A stretch of DNA of 58,978 nt, taken from contig JAPLLK010000064.1 of assembly GCA_026387575.1 (NCBI GenBank), positions 1 through 58,978 of the forward strand, in the 5' to 3' direction. The notes beneath the pieces were generated by a model. It made no database searches and was not told where the DNA came from. It worked only from the letters and a program-made list of their open reading frames with translations. Within the stretch, counting starts at the first letter, position 1, and the number at the start of each line of letters is the position of its first letter. This DNA is from Nitrospirota bacterium. Its GTDB lineage: Bacteria > Nitrospirota > Thermodesulfovibrionia > Thermodesulfovibrionales > UBA1546. Of this stretch, positions 51,412 to 58,978 are shown one piece after another. Position numbers and translations under genes: made by a program.

Positions 51412-53988
51412 TTAATCCTTACCCTTTTGTTCCAATTTATCCTCAAGGTCGCTTCCGAAAACTTCCTTTATCAGCCTTCCATCTCTCAAATATTGAAAAA
51501 ACCCTGTATAACTATTGGGACTTAAAAAGTGGAAAATATATTTCTGCTTAATTCCTGATTCCTCAAGCTCTTTATTTAGGTCTGAGAAGTGCTGCCTTGT
51601 CCATCTTAACTTTGCTTTGTTTTCATCAGAGTCATCACCATCTGACTTTACTTCCACAACTACAATATAGTCTATTCCGCCATGATGAATTTTGATGAAA
51701 AAATCAGGATTAAATTGTTGGTTTTTTTGAGGATGTTCACCTTTTCGCCATGAATACTCAACGCTGTAAAATCCTTGATCCCTTGACTTTATCCATGAAT
51801 CAATCTTTTCTGCATTGTCTTTCTTGCATAAATGTTCAACAAACCTTCTTTCAGGTTCTGCCCGTGTAAAAATAATACCAAGAGGGGTTTTAAAAAGGTA
51901 TTGGTTAATTTCTTTCTCGGCGCTCTTAGGCAGACTTTCATCGGTTTTTATTTCTTCGAGGATATCTTTTATTTCCTCCAGCAGTTCGTCGTCAAAGCTA
52001 TCTGCATAAAAAACTGTCGCATTATGTCTCAGATTTCCAACAGCCATAGATTCTTTATCCATATTCGCAGTCAAGATAGGCTGGGGTTTGGTGACCTTTC
52101 TTACATTTACTATGGTCTTTCCCTTTTTTCTTAAAAGCGTTCCGAATGTCTGAAGTATTCTCTGCCTGTTTTTCTCTACAAGCCGATCACCTTTAATTCC
52201 CCTCCTATCCATAGATGTCCTGATGATTTTTCTTATCTCATCCTTAGGAGGCAATTCATTTTTAGTATATTCGCCTTCAGGCAGTTTCAGAACACGCCCC
52301 TCCCACTCCCTCGTTTTAAATTCCTCGTAAATCTTATTTACGATTTCATCAACGCTGTAAGTGTTGTATTCTATTAATGTATTTTTTGCATAAACCTCGC
52401 CTGCAAGACTGGTATATTCTGTGCCTTTTTCATCATCCTCTACCTGCGATATAAGCTCAATAAATCCTTTTGTGTAGTCAAAGACCTCTGTATCACGGCT
52501 TGCCTCTTTCTCCTGAGGCTCTTTGTCATAGTTGATGTTGCAAAGGGCAAAATTGTATTTTGCCCTATCGCCTTCCTTTAGGACAGAGCTTGTTAATTTC
52601 ATCTCTATTTCTAGGATTTCATCTACAAGTCCTTTTATATTCCGGCTCCATGCGTCATGATTGAATACCTTTACTCTTGGCTGCGGCGTCTGGTATTCAG
52701 GCGGCACTCTAAGACCTCTTCCTAAGACCTGTGCTATTAATAACTTTGAATTAAATGCCCTATCTTTCCACGGAACGATCTGGAAAACATTATTTACATC
52801 CCACCCCTCAGTAAGCATAGACACAGATACAATCCACTCTGTTGAATCGTCTTTGTCATCAACATTTTTGAGCCTTGCCGCATTTGCCCTATGCTCCTGC
52901 GCAGAGGTAACTATCAAAACCTTCTTCTCAACTTCCCCCCTTGGCAGAGATTCTTTTTTTGATAAAAATCCCATGAGGTCTTCAGTCAATCTTTTTGCAT
53001 TTGTGATATCGTTTGTAATAAGGATAGTTAAGGGCTTTATTTTTCTGTATTTATTTTGATTCTCAATATGATTATCATAAATTTTCTGAAATTTTTCAGG
53101 GTCACCGATGCTTTCATCCTTGCTTACATAATCCACCATCTTGACTACTTTGTCATCTACTGCCTGTCTCAAAGAATATCTGTAAATGACATCGTTAAAA
53201 TACTCGTCTTCAATATATGCCGTTCCCGTGAAACCGACCATATACATAAAGTTGTAATCCGCACTCAAAAGGAAATCTTTCCATTTCTTAATATCCTGAC
53301 TTTCTCTGTCTCTGCCTGAAACTTTATTGTAGACATGGTGAACCTCATCACTTAAAACCAAGACCTTTGCCCCATTGCTCATAAGGCTGTCCTTTATGGA
53401 TGAACCTGTTTTTTCATAAACTGCATGGATATTTTCAACGCAAATATCACCGTCTTTTATAGTGCTGTTTGCGTCTATAATACGGGGATTCTTATATGCT
53501 GCATCTTTAGGGATTGTCTGTTTTAATCTGCTATCTCCGCTTAATGAAATAAACTTCTCCATAAGTCCCTTCTCTATAGTCAGGGATGGGCATAGCACAA
53601 GAACCTTGTCCACAAGTCCTAATCCGAGCATTATCTGGGCAATGCCATAAATAACATAGCTCTTGCCCGTACCTGTGGCTAAGTCAATGGTTGCAGAAAG
53701 CTTGTTGGACAGTTGTAAATGATGAAAATACTCGTTTATATCTCTATATCTGGTGTGCAGTTCGGGATTTTTATCCCAGTTTTCCCTGACCAGATCCTCA
53801 ATTGATTTATACCTGCCTGATGCGAGATAAATAATAACATTCTCTATAGCTTCACGCTGATACTGCCTGTCTCCACAGAGGACATCAAGGAATCTATCCC
53901 ATCTTGAAAGATCAAGCCTTGCGGGATCATAAGATTTGCTGACCTCTAAAACAAGGTCTTTTGTGTTATAAGTCTTTATCTCAATCAT
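51412..53988 (-). CDS. Type III restriction endonuclease subunit Res
   Basis: 858 aa; ATGTGKSYVIYGIAQ, LSDEVHHV, TEGWDVNNVFQI, C-terminal FNPDFFIKI...YIVVVEVKSDGDD nuclease-like motif. Confidence 0.92.
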   Translation of the reverse strand: MIEIKTYNTKDLVLEVSKSYDPARLDLSRWDRFLDVLCGDRQYQREAIENVIIYLASGRYKSIEDLVRENWDKNPELHTRYRDINEYFHHLQLSNKLSATIDLATGTGKSYVIYGIAQIMLGLGLVDKVLVLCPSLTIEKGLMEKFISLSGDSRLKQTIPKDAAYKNPRIIDANSTIKDGDICVENIHAVYEKTGSSIKDSLMSNGAKVLVLSDEVHHVYNKVSGRDRESQDIKKWKDFLLSADYNFMYMVGFTGTAYIEDEYFNDVIYRYSLRQAVDDKVVKMVDYVSKDESIGDPEKFQKIYDNHIENQNKYRKIKPLTILITNDITNAKRLTEDLMGFLSKKESLPRGEVEKKVLIVTSAQEHRANAARLKNVDDKDDSTEWIVSVSMLTEGWDVNNVFQIVPWKDRAFNSKLLIAQVLGRGLRVPPEYQTPQPRVKVFNHDAWSRNIKGLVDEILEIEMKLTSSVLKEGDRAKYNFALCNINYDKEPQEKEASRDTEVFDYTKGFIELISQVEDDEKGTEYTSLAGEVYAKNTLIEYNTYSVDEIVNKIYEEFKTREWEGRVLKLPEGEYTKNELPPKDEIRKIIRTSMDRRGIKGDRLVEKNRQRILQTFGTLLRKKGKTIVNVRKVTKPQPILTANMDKESMAVGNLRHNATVFYADSFDDELLEEIKDILEEIKTDESLPKSAEKEINQYLFKTPLGIIFTRAEPERRFVEHLCKKDNAEKIDSWIKSRDQGFYSVEYSWRKGEHPQKNQQFNPDFFIKIHHGGIDYIVVVEVKSDGDDSDENKAKLRWTRQHFSDLNKELEESGIKQKYIFHFLSPNSYTGFFQYLRDGRLIKEVFGSDLEDKLEQKGKD

Positions 53989-53990
53989 GG

Positions 53991-56102
53991 CTATTTCTTG
54001 ACTGATAAAACTTCTTTAAATTCATTTCCATAAATATCCACATAAACGACCATTATCTTATCCCCGCAATCCTCTTTATTCAAAGGGATAACGAGCCTAT
54101 CAAGGCGTTTCAAGTCTTCTTTAATCTCGTCTTCATTTTGTTCATCTTCTTTTTCGGTCTTCTTTTTCTTTGGCAGCAAGTCCTCTGCAAAATAAAACTC
54201 ATCCATAACAAATTCCCTGTCGTTGTAATCATTATCAATCAGAGCCATTGCAAGAGACTCAAAGTTTTTCAGTTCACTGCCTGTTTCTTCTTCAAGATAG
54301 TTGGAAAGAAATTTGGTGATATGGATTTCCATATTTCCACTTTTTTTTACAATTTTTGACTCTACATCCGGCTGTCTTATAAAGTGAAATCCTATGGCAT
54401 CATCAAGGTCGTTGACATTTTTTTTACTTTGAGGCTGTCTAAATTTCTTAAACTGCACCTTATGAAGCTCTTTTATTATTTGATATGGCACTTTCAGGAA
54501 ATAGTATTTCGTTTTGTCTATTTCGTGATAATCGCTTATAAAATCCACATAATTTGCAGGGGCAATGATATAGAGCCTTCCTCCGACCCTTTTGCCGATG
54601 TTTGAATGCAAGTCCTCAAGATATTCCTCATCCACCGATGCCTTTTTAAACTCCCAGTAAGGATAGATAACCGCATAGTATCCATCCTTCTTTTGCCCGT
54701 CTATCTTTATGCCTCCGATTTTTTTGTTAACAGGCTCTACTTCAAAAAGGTTCATCACAAACTTGATGTAATCATCGTTTTTAAGTTTAAAAACCTTCTG
54801 CAAATCGTAAAGCCCAGTGTTAACGGTTACAAAACTTCTTGCTTTTTTGCCGTATTTCTTTTTGGGTTTTTCCAAATCCTTGCTGTTCTGAATGGTTAAG
54901 ATTCTTTTCTGCATCGTATAAAAAGACAGCTTGCCGATATCGCACGCAATCCACCGCCTGCCGAGCTTTTCAGCTACTGCAGGGGTAGTTCCACTCCCAG
55001 CAAAAAAATCAAGGACGAGGTCGTTCGGCCTGGAAGCTGATAATATTACTCTTTCAAGTAACTCTTCGGGGTTTTCTGTAGGATAGCGAGCACTCCGCAC
55101 ATAACCTTTCACATCTGTCCAGTTAGAATCTACAGGTGTTTCTTCGGTTTGTAAATATTCTGGCACTCCTTTGTGTTTATTACTTGCTAAATCAGTCCAT
55201 GAATCGTTGTTTTCAATTCGAATACGCCCATCTTCAGCCATCTTGTTGATTTTTTCTTGAGAGAATGTCCAATGCCGTCCTCTTGGGGGTAACAAAACCT
55301 TTTCGAGAATTGTTCTCTCCGGTGGATTTCGCAATCCTGGAGATGACATTGGTAACCATTGAGGCTCAGCCTTTTGACCACAAAATGAACAAATTCTACT
55401 TCTAAATATTTCGTTAAACAACACATTCCCAGAATTTGAATAAAAGAAAATACAGTCTGTGGCATGATTAAATTGGTTTAAGTCCCTTAATTGTCTTTTG
55501 AAACGATTAATTACTATTTCATTCCTAAAATTACATCGGTCGAAAATTTCATCCATCGCCATTTTGATATAGTACCCAAAATGATAATCAAGACGAATAA
55601 AAATGCTTCCATCATCAGCTAAAATTTCTCTGGCAAGAATTAGTCTTCTTCTCAAAAATTCTACAAAATCAGCACCCTTTCTCTTTGCACTATATGCACT
55701 CCGCCCATTACCACCGTCATATTCATCGCCAGTCCCGAACGGCGGATCAATATAAATCAACTTGACCTTGCCTTTTACCTTATCCTTTATCAAAGGGTCT
55801 TTATTTTCACAGACTGTCTTTAAAAATTGCAGATTGTCACCAAAGACAATCATATTGCGCCAGTCTTTATCGCCTGCCGGATACTCCTCTCCGTTGAAGA
55901 CCTTTTCAACCTGCAAAGGCACAGGGAAAACACCGTCTTCATTTGCGAGGATGTCTTCTTTCCGCATCTTGCCGGCATATACAAGCTCATATTCCTTTTG
56001 CTTTGTAGGGAAGAGTTTGTACTTATAATCAGCCGGAATAGGCTCGCCTTTTTGGAGAGTCTTAACTAAAAACTGAATGTCGTATTCGTTCAGCTTGTTC
56101 AT
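53991..56102 (-). CDS. Type III DNA methyltransferase subunit Mod
   Basis: 703 aa; LIYIDPPFGTGDEYDGG, LVLDFFAGSGTTPAVAEKLGRRWIACDIG. Confidence 0.95.
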   Translation of the reverse strand: MNKLNEYDIQFLVKTLQKGEPIPADYKYKLFPTKQKEYELVYAGKMRKEDILANEDGVFPVPLQVEKVFNGEEYPAGDKDWRNMIVFGDNLQFLKTVCENKDPLIKDKVKGKVKLIYIDPPFGTGDEYDGGNGRSAYSAKRKGADFVEFLRRRLILAREILADDGSIFIRLDYHFGYYIKMAMDEIFDRCNFRNEIVINRFKRQLRDLNQFNHATDCIFFYSNSGNVLFNEIFRSRICSFCGQKAEPQWLPMSSPGLRNPPERTILEKVLLPPRGRHWTFSQEKINKMAEDGRIRIENNDSWTDLASNKHKGVPEYLQTEETPVDSNWTDVKGYVRSARYPTENPEELLERVILSASRPNDLVLDFFAGSGTTPAVAEKLGRRWIACDIGKLSFYTMQKRILTIQNSKDLEKPKKKYGKKARSFVTVNTGLYDLQKVFKLKNDDYIKFVMNLFEVEPVNKKIGGIKIDGQKKDGYYAVIYPYWEFKKASVDEEYLEDLHSNIGKRVGGRLYIIAPANYVDFISDYHEIDKTKYYFLKVPYQIIKELHKVQFKKFRQPQSKKNVNDLDDAIGFHFIRQPDVESKIVKKSGNMEIHITKFLSNYLEEETGSELKNFESLAMALIDNDYNDREFVMDEFYFAEDLLPKKKKTEKEDEQNEDEIKEDLKRLDRLVIPLNKEDCGDKIMVVYVDIYGNEFKEVLSVKK

Positions 56103-56106
56103 ATAT

Positions 56107-56553
56107 TTACCTGTCTACTTGCTTTGCTGCCTTTTCAATCCAATCCCCCAGATTTTCTCTTCCATTGTCATTATTCCATAAATATTTCCCATACCCGGCA
56201 GGGAGCGGATTTGCTCCTGTATCATCTGTATTTCCATCTTGATCTTTTATCTTGCTAATATCGATACCAATGAGTCCTTTTCCAAGCTCGATACTTCTCT
56301 TTATTTCGTATTTTACCCAAGGTCGAGTCGATGTTTCCTTACCAATGAGAACAACTGTTACAGATGTCCCATTCAGTTGTTTTTCAATCCAATTTTTTAC
56401 TGCTTGCGTTCCCTGTTTTTTAATTGCTTCCCAATCTGCTTTGTCATAAAAAGGATTTTTATCATAACCAGAAATAACATTACAATTTCTTACTTGACCA
56501 ACACGCCAAGCATCACGTGAGTAATGAAAACTAAAAAATACCTTTCTTGCCAT
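56107..56553 (-). CDS. TIR-like (MTH538/DUF1863, Thoeris ThsB-like) protein
   Basis: MARKVFFSFHYSRDAWRVGQVRNCNVI...VKNWIEKQLNGTSVTVVLIGKETSTRPWVKYEIKRSIELGKGLIGIDISKIKD. Confidence 0.88.
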   Translation of the reverse strand: MARKVFFSFHYSRDAWRVGQVRNCNVISGYDKNPFYDKADWEAIKKQGTQAVKNWIEKQLNGTSVTVVLIGKETSTRPWVKYEIKRSIELGKGLIGIDISKIKDQDGNTDDTGANPLPAGYGKYLWNNDNGRENLGDWIEKAAKQVDR

Positions 56554-56554
56554 T

Positions 56555-56995
56555 TTAACCTCCTGGTATGGTTAATAATATTAAAGCGTAAATTATAACC
56601 AAAATTGCTATAGAACAGTAAAACCAGCCTAATGTGATAGAGAACATGATTCTGAACTTTGATTGAACTTTATCTTTAAACCTATAGGCATTCATGTTAA
56701 AGAGATATTCATCTGTTTTAAGCCTGTTTTCAACAACCCATTTATATAATTCTCTATACATCTTTTCTTGCCAGAGAAAATAAGCATCCAGAAACCAGAA
56801 AACCAAAAGGGGAATGAAGGCAATCAAAACCTGATATTTGTTTCCTTTCAAAAGGAGAGTGGCTACCACCAATGTTATTGCCCAACCCTTTATCAGAAAG
56901 GAGTTTAGAGCCATTCGTTTGATAATATCTTGAATTATCTTTAATTCCTCAACAAAAAATTTTTCAATTTCTATTTTTTCAGACATTGTTATCAC
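56555..56995 (-). CDS. Small multi-TM protein (SLATT/2TM-effector-like topology)
   Basis: IKGWAITLVVATLLL, VLIAFIPLLVFWFLDAYFLWQEKMYRELYKWV, C-terminal hydrophobic segment; adjacent to TIR gene. Confidence 0.65.
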   Translation of the reverse strand: MITMSEKIEIEKFFVEELKIIQDIIKRMALNSFLIKGWAITLVVATLLLKGNKYQVLIAFIPLLVFWFLDAYFLWQEKMYRELYKWVVENRLKTDEYLFNMNAYRFKDKVQSKFRIMFSITLGWFYCSIAILVIIYALILLTIPGG

Positions 56996-57659
56996 CTCCC
57001 TTTAAAATGCCTTCTGCCTGAAAGCTGAAATATCCATTTTTACCGATAATTATGTGATCAATAACCTCAATCCCAACTATTTTACCAACTTCCATTAACC
57101 TTTGGGTTATAGCGATATCTTCTTTGCTCGGTTCAACATTTCCAGAAGGATGATTATGAACAAAAATAATCCCTGCTGCTCTGTCACTTATTGCATCAGC
57201 AAATACCTCTCTCGGATGGACAATGCTATGATTTAATGTGCCTATAAAAACAGTTCTTTTCTGTATCAGATTGGAAGCGCCATCTAAGGTAAGACTCAGA
57301 AAATACTCTTGTCTCTTATCCTTCAATTCTTCGGTTAATCTTAATACATCATCAACATTCTTAATCTTTATTCCGTCTTTTATCAGAAATCTCTTTGAAA
57401 ACTCAATGGCTGCCATAATCTGACATGCCTTAGCCAGTCCAATACCTTCAATATCTTTCAATTTCTCTAAGCTGATATTATCAAAATCATCTTGGGCCAA
57501 CCTTAAAATATCCTTTGCCACTTCAAAAACATCCTTGCCCTTTATGCCGCTGCCAAGTAAAACCGCCAGTAGCTCAAGATTAGAAAGAGCCTTTGCGCCC
57601 TTTTGTTCCACCTTTTCACGAGGCCTATCAAATTGAGGTATGGCCTTAATTTTCTTCAT
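56979..57659 (-). CDS. radC: RadC family JAB-domain protein
   Basis: PREKVEQKGAKALSNLELLAVLLGSGIKGKDV, FVHNHPSGNVEPSKEDIAITQRL, EVIDHIIIGKNGYFSF. Confidence 0.96.
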   Translation of the reverse strand: MKKIKAIPQFDRPREKVEQKGAKALSNLELLAVLLGSGIKGKDVFEVAKDILRLAQDDFDNISLEKLKDIEGIGLAKACQIMAAIEFSKRFLIKDGIKIKNVDDVLRLTEELKDKRQEYFLSLTLDGASNLIQKRTVFIGTLNHSIVHPREVFADAISDRAAGIIFVHNHPSGNVEPSKEDIAITQRLMEVGKIVGIEVIDHIIIGKNGYFSFQAEGILKGGDNNV

Positions 57660-57754
57660 AGTTATCTATAATAAGTCAACCCGTTCGGCCACATGCAGGT
57701 TTTCCTGCAATTCATGGAGCAGTTTTTGTTCTGCATTATCAAAAATACGCGGCA

Positions 57755-58630
57755 TTATTCCTCTTCCGGTTTGCCGATTAATCCCTTTGCATCTTTTTCT
57801 TCCAGTTCCAGTTTAGGAGCAGCGCTTTTTACACGCTTTTCGACCTGCTTGATATGTTCAGCAGGGGGAAGCTGTTCAGGCAGTGTGCCGCCTATACGTT
57901 TAATGGCGTCTCTAACTTCTTTACCGACGTTTTCGTGTGTCCTGATTGCTACTTGCTGATCTTTTACCTTATCTTTTGCTAATTTGTCCCGCGTCTGTGT
58001 CATACGAAACTGGTTTGCCGCTAACTCTGTAGTATCCATGCGGTCCATGAGATTTTCTTTTTCAGGTATTCTTTTCTGTTTCTTTATCGCATCCCTGCCC
58101 AGTCCGCCATACATGCCTTTATATCCGGCATCATGGAAAACCCCGAACATCCTGTCATGCACTCCTGCATCACGCGCCGCACCTGATAATGCCTTAAATT
58201 CTTCGGCTGTCTGCTTGCGAAGTTCCAAACGCTCTATATCAGCGGCAATTGCAGTAGAGATTTCCTGCCGCCGTGCCTGAACAGCAAAATACTTCTGAGC
58301 ATTGGCAATTTCAGGCTTACGCGGATCACCATTCTGAGCAATTAAATAACATGCAAAGCGGGACAGGTTATAATCAGGAACTTCACGCACGCTTCCTGAT
58401 CCAAGGTCAACCATTTTGCCGGCGCCGGCAAAATGGTTTTCAACGGTATTTCCTGATTGTTTACAGGAGGTTAGCGCCCTTTGAATTGCATCTTCAAAGC
58501 GCCGCCATTGCGTATATCCTAAAAGAGGCTGAATTTCCCGCGCGCTCCAATATTCCGCGCCATATTCATTTGTTTTCTTCAGGTCTTCAAAAGACTTGCT
58601 TCCCATTGGCACTAAATTTTTATCCGACAT
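57755..58630 (-). CDS. dinD: DNA damage-inducible protein D (DinD)
   Basis: GAEYWSAREIQPLLGYTQWRRFEDAIQRA, DYNLSRFACYLIAQNGDPRKPEIANAQKYFAVQARRQE. Confidence 0.93.
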   Translation of the reverse strand: MSDKNLVPMGSKSFEDLKKTNEYGAEYWSAREIQPLLGYTQWRRFEDAIQRALTSCKQSGNTVENHFAGAGKMVDLGSGSVREVPDYNLSRFACYLIAQNGDPRKPEIANAQKYFAVQARRQEISTAIAADIERLELRKQTAEEFKALSGAARDAGVHDRMFGVFHDAGYKGMYGGLGRDAIKKQKRIPEKENLMDRMDTTELAANQFRMTQTRDKLAKDKVKDQQVAIRTHENVGKEVRDAIKRIGGTLPEQLPPAEHIKQVEKRVKSAAPKLELEEKDAKGLIGKPEEE

Positions 58631-58667
58631 GCCCCCTCCTGAAATAAGACGCCAATAATATTATAAG

Positions 58668-58978
58668 TTATCCAGCCTCATTTCTTAAAAACTTTTCTAT
58701 CTCCTTCATCGCCCTTTCAACTGCGCCTGCCTTTTCATTGTACAAATCTTTTGCCTTGTTGCCCATAGATTTCCTTTTCTCGGGAGACTGAAGCAGTTCT
58801 TTTAGTTTTTCGCGGAGAGATGAACTTTCAGTTTCTATCGCAGCGCCCCTTTCGTAGAACTCTTTCGCAAAAGGGAAATTCTCCATGTGCGGCCCGCATA
58901 TTATCGGCTTTGCCCAGAAGGCAGGCTCAAGCAGGTTCTGCCCGCCGTGCTCTATGAAACTTCCGCCTATCACAGCAA
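58668..58978 (-). CDS. waaA: 3-deoxy-D-manno-octulosonic acid transferase, 3' part only (continues beyond window)
   Basis: IGGSFIEHGGQNLLEPAFWAKPIICGPHMENFPFAKEF. Confidence 0.92.
   Translation of the reverse strand, partial: AVIGGSFIEHGGQNLLEPAFWAKPIICGPHMENFPFAKEFYERGAAIETESSSLREKLKELLQSPEKRKSMGNKAKDLYNEKAGAVERAMKEIEKFLRNEAG

Overview
The window looks chromosomal, with gene content and order consistent with a Nitrospirota-like or related Gram-negative bacterium (lineage is inferred, not tested). Conserved blocks: hemC (truncated by the window edge), tyrS, rpmH-yidD-yidC...mnmE, an RNA-free RNase P (HARP)-like PIN protein, a LapA-LapB fusion, rsfS, nadD, proA, trpG/trpE, serS, hisA, PBP1A, glcD, ruvC, gmhA, gspE/pilB, a 14-subunit nuoA-N operon, lpxK, and the 3' part of kdtA/waaA. 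tRNAs: Gly(GCC), Cys(GCA), Leu(GAG). Accessory regions: two complete type III restriction-modification loci, each between genes that are often neighbours (proA/nadD and kdtA/lpxK). The second is tightly packed with radC, a multi-TM protein and an MTH538/ThsB-like TIR protein. There is also a toxin-antitoxin pair between yidC and mnmE, and gene debris downstream of tRNA-Leu. Main findings: (1) rnpA is missing from rpmH-rnpA-yidD while a HARP-like gene lies about 5 kb away; (2) nuoB has an in-frame UGA exactly at a cluster N2 cysteine, followed by a SECIS-like hairpin (selenocysteine or nonsense mutation/error); (3) a compact radC-TM-TIR-mod-res operon; (4) speD has lost its catalytic core through an internal frame-shifting deletion; (5) short repeats sit in frame inside conserved genes (ruvC, trpE, nuoG, lpxK twice, mod). 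All family calls were made by eye from the sequence; no searches were run.
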